The notes under the pieces: model-generated
Seen by the model: the letters and a program-made list of their open reading frames with translations, nothing else
What the model was told of the DNA's origin: nothing
The model's database searches: none
Position numbers and translations under genes: made by a program
Shown: one piece after another, positions 28,015 through 35,878 of the stretch
How positions within the stretch are numbered: position 1 is the first letter of the stretch
Layout of the letters: each line of letters opens with the position of its first letter
NCBI GenBank assembly: GCA_002435865.1
Contig: DIWV01000002.1
Span: forward strand, 1 to 64,000
Length of the DNA stretch: 64,000 nt
Direction of reading: 5' to 3'
DNA from: Cloacimonetes bacterium UBA6097
Lineage (GTDB): Bacteria; Cloacimonadota; Cloacimonadia; Cloacimonadales; Cloacimonadaceae

Positions 28015-28986
28015 ATGAAAAATATTTTAATTATACTATTGATAGCTATCGGTTTCACTATTTCATGCTATTCAATTCCGCAATTCATACTAGATCACCA
28101 GGTTACTCTCACACCGGAGCAAAAAACAGCTTATGAGCAAAAAGTCAGGGAAAGACCGGATGAGTACTCGTTTAATCCTATGCACCCAAATGATTATTGG
28201 GTTTATGAAATCGCTCCACCATTTCCAGGAGAACCTACCACTTATGGTCGTTTTTGGATTGCAGCTGATACTTTGATAAACAGTCAACTGCATTTTAAAA
28301 TGATGGGACCAGGAACAGATGGCAATCATTGGATAAAAAATGATAGCGATTTTGTATGTATCTATGATAATGACAATTTAGATAACAATCCACTTACAGA
28401 CTATCTGATTAATGAAAACTTCAATTTAGAATCTGGAATATTTGATACTTTGTATTGGAGTATAAATCATGGAAATCCTTTTGAAATAGTTCCTGTAATT
28501 AGGTATGGTGCTTCAGGCTTTATAAATTTGTTTGGAGAAGTTGTTGAATATCAAGGATTCATGTATTTCAGTTCAATGACTTGCGTTTTAATGTGGGCTA
28601 GAAAGTATGGTATAATATATTCGGAAGGTGAGTTTTGCAGCATGGGTATTATCGGCGCTTATATTGACGGACTAGTATACGGCACAGTATCCAATACCGA
28701 TAATTTCGTACATAGCGAAGAAGAGATAGTAACGTTTTGTTACCCAAATCCATTTAGGGATAAGCTTTATATATCTGTAAAAGATAAATATAAGAGTCAA
28801 GTGAATCATATTGAAATATATAACGTTAAGGGGCAACGTATACTAAAAGATCTAATAGATAATTCCAATGTTTATATTTGGAATGGAACAGATGATAAAG
28901 GCAGACCGGTTGCATCCGGTATGTATTTCTATAAGCTGATAACACCTGACAAGGTCCTGACCAATAAGATGGTCTTACTTAAATAA
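28015..28986 (+). CDS. Secreted protein with C-terminal sorting domain (paralogue A)
   Basis: 323 aa from the ATG at 28,015, which follows TTGGAGGT by 5 nt and gives a proper signal peptide (MKNILIILLIAIGFTISCYS); an upstream in-frame ATG lies before the ribosome binding site and is ignored. The middle (residues about 40-230) matches no family I recognise. The end carries the sorting-domain pattern CYPNPFRDKLYIS ... GMYFYKLIT ... TNKMVLLK. It shares its promoter, leader and signal peptide with the next gene, but the mature regions differ widely. Confidence 0.85.
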   Translation: MKNILIILLIAIGFTISCYSIPQFILDHQVTLTPEQKTAYEQKVRERPDEYSFNPMHPNDYWVYEIAPPFPGEPTTYGRFWIAADTLINSQLHFKMMGPGTDGNHWIKNDSDFVCIYDNDNLDNNPLTDYLINENFNLESGIFDTLYWSINHGNPFEIVPVIRYGASGFINLFGEVVEYQGFMYFSSMTCVLMWARKYGIIYSEGEFCSMGIIGAYIDGLVYGTVSNTDNFVHSEEEIVTFCYPNPFRDKLYISVKDKYKSQVNHIEIYNVKGQRILKDLIDNSNVYIWNGTDDKGRPVASGMYFYKLITPDKVLTNKMVLLK

Positions 28987-29095
28987 AATATATTAATCAA
29001 TACTTTAATTCAACAGCGGAAACGTTATTGACTTTTTTTATTGTGCGATATCATATTTTACATAAATACTAATTTAGAAAGATATATAAGAAATA
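28987..29095. other. Spacer between paralogue A and leader copy 2
   Basis: AT-rich. No terminator with a clear U-run and no gene are seen. Confidence 0.5.
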
Positions 29096-29097
29096 AC

Positions 29098-29127
29098 TTG
29101 ACATCATTATCATTAAAAATAATATAA
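29098..29127 (+). promoter_or_regulatory. Promoter of the second leader copy
   Basis: TTGACA (29,098-29,103) with the same spacing and -10 as copy 1. Confidence 0.65.
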
Positions 29128-29158
29128 AATTTATATGTAGGGTAGTAAAAATCATAAA

Positions 29159-29210
29159 GAGTATCAAGAAATAGAAATTAAAAATACTCAATGCGAATGA
29201 GTTTTTTTTT
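29159..29210 (+). terminator. Terminator-like hairpin with competing upstream hairpin (leader 2)
   Basis: ACTCA (29,186-29,190) pairs with TGAGT (29,198-29,202), followed by a run of T to 29,210. The competing pairing GAGTAT (29,159-29,164) with ATACTC (29,184-29,189) is kept exactly. Confidence 0.55.
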
Positions 29211-29450
29211 GATAGGAGGGACTATGATTTATTGCAATTTGCAGCAAATGTCGTGCCTCGTCAGGTTAATAAAGTCTGAATATGTATTGTCTGCTAACAT
29301 CTACAAGATGTCTGGCAGTAATAATAATCAAAAGCAGGAAATAAATTGACTAATTTTGTGAATCAAGTTAATGAGAAATTCGGTTTACAATATTAGCTTC
29401 TCTTTGATCTAAAGAAGCAAAACACGTGTTTAGTCAATTGGAGGTAAAAA

Positions 29451-30389
29451 ATGAAAAATATTTTACTTATACTATTGATAGCTATCGGGTTAACTATTTC
29501 ATGTTACTCAATCCCGCAAGTCTATCATAATAATCAGGATACTCTTGCTCCTGAACAGGAACTTAGAGATCGCCCCGGGGATTCATATAATCCTCTGCAG
29601 GTAGGCAACAAATGGTGGAGAACTTTATCTGATGGTTCACATCAACTTGTAAGAGAAGTTGTAGATTCAATGTTAATTAACAACCATGTTTATTATAATG
29701 TAGTTGGATTTTTTGACTCAGGAAGTAACCGCTGGTACAGAAATGAAGGAGATACAGTATTTGTGTTTGATGAATTTAATATGGATAACAATCCAGATAC
29801 AATTGAACTATTATACGAAGACTTCTCTATTATAGGACATTCTTGGATTTATCATGATTTCATATATTATCAAGGATTGTGGAATTGTTTTTCTGATGGT
29901 GATTACTTTTTGAGCGCATACGGCATTCCAACTTATTTGAGATACCATGATTATTATTTTCCAGATGCACCTATGAGTTGGGAAACACGATGTTGGGCTC
30001 AAGGATTTGGAATTACATATCTTGAATGTAATGGATCGAATATTTATAGTTCTGCTTGCAGAATAGATGGCATTAGTTATGGAGAAACAGTTTCCATTCT
30101 GGACGAAGAAATCCCTTCATTATGTCAGATTGATTTATCTAGCTATCCTAACCCCTTTAAAGATGAAGTTACAATACAATATGATTTTGACCAACCGCAT
30201 AGATTTGGAACTTTAGCCATATATAATATTAAGGGCCAGTTGGTTATGAAAACCAAAGTTATGGGATCAGGTAAATACAAATGGAATGGTTATGATGATA
30301 ATGGGCAAAAATTATCTTATGGCACTTATTTATGCATTGTAAAAGCAGATAAACAATCAAAAACTGTAAAAATTTTACTATCAAAATAG
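29451..30389 (+). CDS. Secreted protein with C-terminal sorting domain (paralogue B)
   Basis: 312 aa with the same signal peptide type as paralogue A, a unique middle region with many Tyr/Trp, and a C-terminal sorting domain (SYPNPFKDEVTIQY ... GTYLCIVKAD ... VKILLSK). The GGAGGT ribosome binding site is 6 nt upstream. It is followed after 8 bp by the start of the IS-disrupted gene, so the two were probably one operon. Confidence 0.85.
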   Translation: MKNILLILLIAIGLTISCYSIPQVYHNNQDTLAPEQELRDRPGDSYNPLQVGNKWWRTLSDGSHQLVREVVDSMLINNHVYYNVVGFFDSGSNRWYRNEGDTVFVFDEFNMDNNPDTIELLYEDFSIIGHSWIYHDFIYYQGLWNCFSDGDYFLSAYGIPTYLRYHDYYFPDAPMSWETRCWAQGFGITYLECNGSNIYSSACRIDGISYGETVSILDEEIPSLCQIDLSSYPNPFKDEVTIQYDFDQPHRFGTLAIYNIKGQLVMKTKVMGSGKYKWNGYDDNGQKLSYGTYLCIVKADKQSKTVKILLSK

Positions 30390-30397
30390 GAGAATAT

Positions 30398-30580
30398 ATG
30401 CGTAATATTTTATGTGTGTTGTTCATACTAGGACTAACATTGCCATTGTTTTCACAAATATTCGACAATCATGGTGTATTTAATGACAATGATTACCTAA
30501 GTCCGGAAGATTCACTAATTAACACAAACGTGAGACTTTTTCAAAGAGGTGGTCAATCAGTGACCATACCCCATTTTATA
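30398..30580 (+). pseudogene. 5' fragment of a secreted sorting-domain protein gene, cut by an IS3-family element
   Basis: About 61 codons from the ATG at 30,398 (AGGAG 7 nt upstream) encode a signal peptide (RNILCVLFILGLTLPLFS) and a short mature part, then enter the insertion sequence at about 30,581. The few last residues before the stop at 30,590 are IS-encoded. The 3' part of the presumed same gene is at 31,835-33,074. Confidence 0.75.
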
Positions 30581-30586
30581 GACCAG

Positions 30587-31441
30587 TTATAAATGGACAC
30601 TTTTGCTAACGACATTCTTTTCATAAACTTCAATAAACTCCTTTGGAGTTAAATAATCCAACGCACTATGCGGTCTTTCCTCATTGTAATGTCTTTGCCA
30701 ATCCTCAATAATCTTCCTTGCCTCCAATAAATTGCTGAATATATGTCTGTCAAGGCACTCCTTTCTCATTTTCCCGTTTAAGCTTTCCACAAAGGCATTC
30801 TGAGTCGGTTTGCCAGGTTGAATAAAGCGAAGTTCCACGTTATTAATGTCTGCCCACTTGAGCATAGCCTTGCTTCTGAACTCAGGTCCGTTGTCACAGA
30901 CTATCTGCTGAGGCAGTTTTCTCTGTTCGGATATAATGCCAAACTCTCTGACCAGCCTGGCACCTTGGATTGAACTGTCGATCACCTGATGCACCAGTTC
31001 TTTGGAGAAGATGTCGATCAGATTAAACACTCTGAACTTTCTGCCGTTAGCCAGATTATCCATCATAAAGTCCATCGACCAGCGCTGTCCGGGTGAGGTT
31101 ACTTGCTCCAGGGGAGTGCTTCTGTAACTGACATGTTTGCGCGGACGGCTGGATAACTGTAAATGGGCTGACCTGTAAATACGTTCTAATCTCTTATGAT
31201 TGACCTGACCAAACTGCTTTGACACTTCTACCTGTAGTCTGGGTAAGCCATAACTGACTGATTTTTGTTCAACAGCTAAACTTTTCAGGAATTTCAGGAT
31301 TAAGCTGTTCTCCTCATTAAGCCTGGCTTTGTATCTGTGGGTATTGCGGTTTATCTTAACCAATGAACAAGCCTTTCTTTCACTTATCCCGTGTGTTCTG
31401 ATAACCTCAACAGCCGAACGCTTCTGTTGAGGCGTTACCAT
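30587..31441 (-). CDS. IS3-family transposase OrfB (DDE integrase)
   Basis: 284 aa with an rve integrase core: first Asp in RWSMDFMMDNL, second in IVCDNGPEFRSK, Glu in NAFVESLNGKMRKECLD, giving the DD(35)E triad. The N-terminal HTH_21-like part (HGISERKACSLVKINR) is typical. It overlaps orfA by 7 bp at an A7 run (31,441-31,447 on the plus strand as T7), so a -1 frameshift would give an OrfAB fusion; its own ATG lies right at the slip site. The stop codon is inside the inverted repeat. Confidence 0.95.
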   Translation of the reverse strand: MVTPQQKRSAVEVIRTHGISERKACSLVKINRNTHRYKARLNEENSLILKFLKSLAVEQKSVSYGLPRLQVEVSKQFGQVNHKRLERIYRSAHLQLSSRPRKHVSYRSTPLEQVTSPGQRWSMDFMMDNLANGRKFRVFNLIDIFSKELVHQVIDSSIQGARLVREFGIISEQRKLPQQIVCDNGPEFRSKAMLKWADINNVELRFIQPGKPTQNAFVESLNGKMRKECLDRHIFSNLLEARKIIEDWQRHYNEERPHSALDYLTPKEFIEVYEKNVVSKSVHL

Positions 31442-31701
31442 TTTTTTGAAAGCACATCCTTCATCGCTTCCACCTCAAGACACTTCTCAGCTAATAACTT
31501 CTTTAGTTTTAGATTTTCTGATTCCAGATCTTTGAGCTTCTGAACATCCTTGTTTTCCATGCCGCTGTACTTGCTTTTCCAAAGATAAAAGGTGTTTCTG
31601 GCAATGCTGTATTTCCTGATTATATCAGTTACCTCTGTTCCTGATTCGTGCTCTTTCAATATTTTGATAATTTGACTGGGGGCAAAACGCTTACCTCTCA
31701 T
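31435..31701 (-). CDS. IS3-family transposase OrfA (helix-turn-helix)
   Basis: 88 aa with a transposase_8/HTH_Tnp_1 domain (RFAPSQIIKILKEHESGTEV ... KYSIARNTFYLWKSKYSG) and a C-terminal leucine-zipper-like segment (LKDLESENLKLKKLLAEK). It ends SKKW at the A7 slippery run shared with orfB. Confidence 0.93.
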   Translation of the reverse strand: MRGKRFAPSQIIKILKEHESGTEVTDIIRKYSIARNTFYLWKSKYSGMENKDVQKLKDLESENLKLKKLLAEKCLEVEAMKDVLSKKW

Positions 31702-31722
31702 GTGTGTTCTCCTGATTTCTTA

Positions 31723-31796
31723 GTATTTTTCGAACAACAAAATTTCCCTGCACTCGTCAAGTGTAAATAAGGGAAATTCTTGTCCTCGAAAAATAC
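31723..31796. repeat. Long hairpin at the transposase-upstream end of the IS
   Basis: GTATTTTTCGA (31,723-31,733) pairs perfectly with TCGAAAAATAC (31,786-31,796). An inner AATTTCCC/GGGAAATT pair and a central CACT..AGTG follow. It may shield orfA from outside transcription. Confidence 0.7.
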
Positions 31797-31834
31797 GACT
31801 ACTATGAAATGTGTCTATTTGATTTTGGACTATA

Positions 31835-33074
31835 TTTTGGGGGTAAGGTCAGTTGTCTTGTTTCAGGCAATGGTATTGGAGTTGTCGTATTCAGAGGCAG
31901 CAATCTTGATGTAATGAAAGAACCGAGCTCTGAACCCTGGTTTCATGATACAAGGATAACAAATAACCAGTACCAGGAGTTATTGTTCTATGATGATTGC
32001 AATATACAAATGGAAGATAGCCGAAATATCATAGTAGATGACTCATATGTGGAAGGTACTTTTGATCAGTATCTTGTGCAATGCCCAGACATGAAAGCAA
32101 GCAGATATTTTAAATACAACATCTGGTCAATAAATTCTTCAGAAGAATCAGTTATGCCGATACCGGAAAGGTTTTACCCATCATGTTTAAATCCTGAAGG
32201 AGATCAGATTGGTTATAAGATTGATCCAATATGGAACTTAGAACCAATTCCTGAGATCAATCCTGATAATGATGAGGTTGCCTATTATGCAGCAGTTGAT
32301 TATGCCATAACTGAGTATACTACCTCTGCTATAAACCTGTTCAAGCAAATTATCAGTCAATTTCCGGAGAGTGAATATGCACCAGCCAGTGCTAATAATC
32401 TGCTGGCATTGGAACAAGATAAACTGGCTCTAAAGAATTATTACCATAATGAACCCAATATGCACTGGAATGGGGAAATTGATAAGTTAGCAGATTACCT
32501 GGAGAATTATTGTAACATACAAATGGGTAATTATCAAGAAGCAATTGCCTGGTTTGAAGCTATAATTTCAGATCCGCCTTCTGAGCTTGATTCTCTGATG
32601 GCTGTAATTGATTTGGGATATACTTATCTTCTTATGCAGGAAAATCCTCCCAAAGCACCTGTCACATGCATGTATCCGCAGTTAAAACCAAAATCAAGAT
32701 TAGAATTTAATGCAAAGAGAGATGCAATCCTTTCCGGGATATACCATATTGGAAATCAAGAACCTGATGAAACATATAACTTCTATATAGACTCTCCGGT
32801 TCCTGTTCTTGATAAAAACTATCCTAATCCATTTAATCCGTCTACTGCTTTGGCTTTTACCCTACCCAAAGAGACCAAAGTTAAACTTGACGTTTATAAT
32901 TTGAAAGGACAGAAAATTAAGACTCTGATAAACGGTACACAGACAAAGGGCAAGCATTCTGTTGTCTGGAATGGAACTGATGATAGGGGCAGACCTGTTT
33001 CTTCGGGGATGTATTTTTATAAGCTAGTTACTCCCAAGGCAGTCCTGACTAACAAAATGATATTGATGAAATAA
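31835..33074 (+). pseudogene. 3' fragment of the IS-disrupted secreted sorting-domain protein gene
   Basis: About 413 codons open to the stop at 33,074. The reading frame can be extended back into the IS end to an ATG at 31,809, which is not a real start. The N-terminal part (KVSCLVSGNGIGVVVFRGS) looks like a right-handed beta-helix or surface repeat. TPR-like helices follow (AINLFKQIISQFPESEYAPAS), then a sorting domain (NYPNPFNPSTALAF ... GMYFYKLVT ... LTNKMILMK). Removing the IS and one TATA gives an immediate TAA in the frame of the 5' fragment, so the gene is also frameshifted or has lost bases. Confidence 0.75.
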
Positions 33075-33093
33075 GGATAATACCATTAACTTA

Positions 33094-33126
33094 AAAGGCA
33101 CAGTCTTTTGGCTGTGCCTTATTTCG
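33094..33126 (+). terminator. Hairpin terminator
   Basis: AGGCACAG pairs with CTGTGCCT around a TCTTTTGG loop, but only a short T-rich tail (ATTT) follows. Confidence 0.6.
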
Positions 33127-33144
33127 GATTTCTGCCTTCTCAGG

Positions 33145-33198
33145 AATGTCAAACATTGTAAATTAATGTTTGACATTAGTCACTTGCATGTCATTATA
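33145..33198 (+). promoter_or_regulatory. rlpA promoter with a 13-bp perfect palindrome over the -35
   Basis: AATGTCAAACATT (33,145-33,157) is exactly inverted at 33,165-33,177, with a 7-nt spacer. The right arm contains TTGACA (33,170-33,175), and 17 nt on is ATTATA (33,193-33,198). This resembles an operator overlapping a promoter. The start codon is about 108 nt downstream. Confidence 0.55.
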
Positions 33199-33305
33199 TT
33201 CCATAAGTTTACTGTGTTTTGTGACCATTTAAAGCTTGACAGGAATCAACTGCTGAGAAAAAAGAAGTCTATAGTCGATTATCGACTGGGGGAAATCACA
33301 AAATT

Positions 33306-33821
33306 ATGAGAAAAAGAACTAAATTATTTTTAACCCTGGCAATCGGTCTGCAATTATACTACACACCATTGATAATAGCAGAACAGGTTGCGGGAATCGG
33401 AAGTGATGAAATAGGACAAGACCAGACAGCATTGGTCCTGGATTCACTTCATACACAGGAACCACCAGGGATACCTGCAAAGGTTGATACTATGGTAGCC
33501 ACCTATTACTCAAGGTTTTTCCATGGTAACAAAACCGCAAGTGGTGAAAGATTTGACCGCATGGACATGACCTGCGCTCATAAAACCCTACCCTTTAACA
33601 CACTTCTTAAAGTAACCAATCCCAAAAACAACAAATCAGTAATCGTAAGAGTCAACGACAGAGGTCCGTTTAAAAAAGGACGCCAATTGGATTTATCTTA
33701 TGCTGCCGCCAAAGAGATTGAAATGATTAAAGCGGGAGTTATGAAACTCCAGGTCGAAATTCTTCCTGAAGACAGCCTTAATACCAAACTGACTGAAGAA
33801 AATTCTGAAGCTGTAGAATAA
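33306..33821 (+). CDS. rlpA: RlpA-like double-psi beta-barrel protein
   Basis: 171 aa with an N-terminal signal (RKRTKLFLTLAIGLQLYYT, no lipobox Cys) and a double-psi beta-barrel at about residues 60-155. The catalytic-type motifs are VATYYSRFFHGNKTASGERFD and VRVNDRGPF. RlpA proteins cleave denuded glycan at division sites; there is no C-terminal SPOR domain here. A 15-bp palindrome AGTCGAT-T-ATCGACT (33,273-33,287) sits just before the ribosome binding site GGGGGAA. Confidence 0.88.
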   Translation: MRKRTKLFLTLAIGLQLYYTPLIIAEQVAGIGSDEIGQDQTALVLDSLHTQEPPGIPAKVDTMVATYYSRFFHGNKTASGERFDRMDMTCAHKTLPFNTLLKVTNPKNNKSVIVRVNDRGPFKKGRQLDLSYAAAKEIEMIKAGVMKLQVEILPEDSLNTKLTEENSEAVE

Positions 33822-33827
33822 GATAAA

Positions 33828-34766
33828 TTGGCAAAATCTCCGTTTCACTTTTCAAATGCAGTTACGGAATCTCTATCTGCCGGAAAACCTTTATTAGCTC
33901 TTGAATCAACTGTTATTACCCACGGTCTTCCCTATCCGGAAAATATAGCAACTGCAAAATCTCTTGAGCAACTTGCCATTGATAATGATGTTACTCCTGC
34001 TATCATTGCAATAATTGAAGGCATTGTACACATAGGGCTTGATGAAGGTGATTTCGCTAAACTGGCAGAATTAAGCAAACATCAATCCTCTCAACCTGGT
34101 AATCTAAAGAAGATTGCGCAGAAAGATATTCCTATGGCTGTTACTCAGAAATGGAGTGGCGGAACAACAGTCTCTGCAACAATGTTTCTGGCATACAAAG
34201 CAGGTCTTAAGGTTTTTGCCACTGGTGGAATTGGTGGTGTACACCGTTTCTGGCAGGAAAGCATGGATATTTCTGCAGATTTACAGGCTTTGGCAAAGTA
34301 TCCCGTTATAATTGTCACTGCCGGATGCAAGGCTATTCTTGACATACCTGCAACTCTGGAACAACTGGAAACTCTCTCTGTACCAGTTTATGGCTGGAAA
34401 ACTGATAAGTGCCCTGCTTTTTACACTAATACAACTTCTTATACAATTGATAAAGTTGATGATGTAAAAACAATAGCAGATGTTTACCATACCTTAATAG
34501 AATATGCCGGTACAGACAGTTCATCATCAATTGTGATAATGAATCCTATTCCTGCTCAATACAGTATTCCCTCTGAACAAATAGAACCATTTATCGAACA
34601 GGCTATCCAAGAAGCAAATCTACAAGGAATCAAAGGTAAAGCTATAACACCCTGGCTGTTGCAAAGACTGGCAGAAATAACCCGGGGTAAGTCCATTCAG
34701 ACAAATCTGGAACTCCTTAAAAATAACGTTCTGGTCGGATGCCTGATAGCAAAAGAACTCAATTAA
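33828..34766 (+). CDS. psuG: Pseudouridine-5'-phosphate glycosidase
   Basis: 312 aa; splits pseudouridine 5'-phosphate to uracil and ribose 5-phosphate. Family motifs are clear: ALESTVITHGLPYPENIATA, KWSGGTTVSATMFLA, ATGGIGGVHR, VVTAGCKAILDIP-type and NPIPA. The start is TTG at 33,828, 6 nt after rlpA ends; it aligns with the family N-terminus. No pseudouridine kinase gene is near, although psuK is a common neighbour. Confidence 0.93.
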   Translation: MAKSPFHFSNAVTESLSAGKPLLALESTVITHGLPYPENIATAKSLEQLAIDNDVTPAIIAIIEGIVHIGLDEGDFAKLAELSKHQSSQPGNLKKIAQKDIPMAVTQKWSGGTTVSATMFLAYKAGLKVFATGGIGGVHRFWQESMDISADLQALAKYPVIIVTAGCKAILDIPATLEQLETLSVPVYGWKTDKCPAFYTNTTSYTIDKVDDVKTIADVYHTLIEYAGTDSSSSIVIMNPIPAQYSIPSEQIEPFIEQAIQEANLQGIKGKAITPWLLQRLAEITRGKSIQTNLELLKNNVLVGCLIAKELN

Positions 34767-34781
34767 GAATATACAAAAACA

Positions 34782-34810
34782 TTGACATCATAGCCCCTTT
34801 TTCTTATTAT
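34782..34810 (+). promoter_or_regulatory. Promoter upstream of the 42-bp repeats and dppA
   Basis: TTGACA (34,782-34,787), a 17-nt spacer and TATTAT (34,805-34,810). The transcript would begin right at the first tandem repeat. Confidence 0.6.
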
Positions 34811-34817
34811 ACTTTTT

Positions 34818-34977
34818 TATTCCTACATGCGAGACGCATGTAGCTACGAATGTGAAACTTTATCCTACATGCGAGACGCATGTAGCTACGAATGTGAATC
34901 TTTATTCTACAAGCGGGACGCATGTAGCTACTAATGTGAATCTTTATTCTAGAAGCAGGACGCAAGTAGCTATGAAT
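34818..34977 (+). repeat. Four tandem 42-bp repeats, each with a palindrome
   Basis: Repeat starts at 34,823, 34,865, 34,907 and 34,949 (period exactly 42). Each carries CTACATGC-gaga-GCATGTAG followed by CTACGAATGTGAA. Copies 1 and 2 keep a perfect palindrome; copies 3 and 4 decay. They fill the leader of dppA. Confidence 0.9.
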
Positions 34978-35011
34978 AATAAAGAACACCACCTGAATTT
35001 ATGAGGAAGCT

Positions 35012-35857
35012 ATGAAAATATTCATTTCCCTTGATATGGAAGGTATTCCCGGAACCTTTAACTGGGAACAGGAAAAGATAGACCGTCCGGCAGTAAAAGC
35101 GCATATGTATAATCACCTTCAAACCGTTGTTGAAGCAATCCGGAAAAGCAAACATAATAGCCAGATAGATGAGATCACCATTGCTGATTCCCATTCTGCA
35201 GGTGATAACATTGACTATAGCTTTACTGCGCTTGACGAGAGAATTAACCTCATTTCCGGCAATCCGCGTCCCCAATATATGATGCCTTCCTTTTCCAATG
35301 TGTATGACCAGGTTTTTCTGGTTGGATATCATGCCGGTACAGGAGCTTTACATGGCAACATGGACCACAGCTATGCCAACCGTCGTATCCACAAAATCTG
35401 GCTTAATGACATTCACATGAATGAAGCTTTTATCAATTCCGCTTATGCAGGATATCATGGAGTTCCGGTGACATTAATAACCGGCGATATGGCTCTTTCT
35501 AAAGAAATACTAAATGAAAAAGCAATGCCATGGGTAAATTTTGTGATAACAAAAGAAGCAATTGCCAAGTTTGCAGTTAAAAACTACTCCATTATCAAGG
35601 TCAGGGAAAGAACTATAGATGCCGTTCAGAAAGCACTATCCAAAGAAAAAGCTGATTATCCATTGTATACGTTCACTCCTCCAATTAAATTAAAGATAGA
35701 TTTTATATCCACATCTATGGCAGATGTTGCTTGCCTTATGCCGGGAGTTAAAAGACTGGATGGCAGGACAATCGAATTTAAGGAAGATGACTACGCAGTT
35801 ATGTTTGAAGCTGTAATGGCATTGGTTACTTTAGCTTCAACAGCAAATTTAGCATAA
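35012..35857 (+). CDS. M55-family D-aminopeptidase (DppA-like)
   Basis: 281-aa zinc peptidase resembling B. subtilis DppA, which releases D-amino acids from D-Ala peptides. Metal and catalytic positions are in place: Asp8 and Glu10 (SLDMEG), His61 (ADSHSAGDN), His107 (GYHAGTGA) and Glu138 (HMNEAFIN), with His119 near the nucleophile position. GAGGAAG lies 6 nt before the ATG. Probably used in peptide scavenging or wall recycling. Confidence 0.93.
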   Translation: MKIFISLDMEGIPGTFNWEQEKIDRPAVKAHMYNHLQTVVEAIRKSKHNSQIDEITIADSHSAGDNIDYSFTALDERINLISGNPRPQYMMPSFSNVYDQVFLVGYHAGTGALHGNMDHSYANRRIHKIWLNDIHMNEAFINSAYAGYHGVPVTLITGDMALSKEILNEKAMPWVNFVITKEAIAKFAVKNYSIIKVRERTIDAVQKALSKEKADYPLYTFTPPIKLKIDFISTSMADVACLMPGVKRLDGRTIEFKEDDYAVMFEAVMALVTLASTANLA

Positions 35858-35878
35858 ATTTTAAATACAGGAGATAAA

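Larger units (their letters stand above)
27658..28084 (+). repeat. Duplicated promoter/leader/signal-peptide segment, copy 1
   Basis: About 425 bp nearly identical to 29,096-29,520, covering the promoter, the hairpin leader, the ribosome binding site and the first 23 or so codons. Similarity ends abruptly inside each gene. Confidence 0.9.
29096..29520 (+). repeat. Duplicated promoter/leader/signal-peptide segment, copy 2
   Basis: Second copy of 27,658-28,084, offset by about 1,437 bp with a few small indels. One single-base change shifts the frame of the short leader reading frame, so that frame is not conserved as a peptide. Confidence 0.9.
30581..31830 (-). mobile_element. IS3-family insertion sequence, about 1,250 bp
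   Basis: Ends deduced from imperfect inverted repeats: GACCAGTTATAAATGGACAC on the left, and on the right, read inward, GTCCAAAATCAAATAGACAC. They are flanked by TATA on both sides (30,577-30,580 and 31,831-31,834), a candidate 4-bp target duplication. It carries orfA and orfB on the minus strand and looks intact. Exact ends are uncertain by a few bases because TATA is palindromic. Confidence 0.8.

Noticed and set aside
31809..31834. ATG at 31,809 as start of the sorting-domain protein
   Set aside because: It lies inside the end of the IS; the codons before about 31,831 are IS sequence.
34818..34977. Possible CRISPR array
   Set aside because: The whole 42-bp unit repeats, with no unique spacers and no cas genes in the window.
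34807..34992. Minus-strand frame with a repeated 14-residue unit
   Set aside because: Produced by the 42-bp tandem repeats, whose period is a multiple of three; no start signal and no family.
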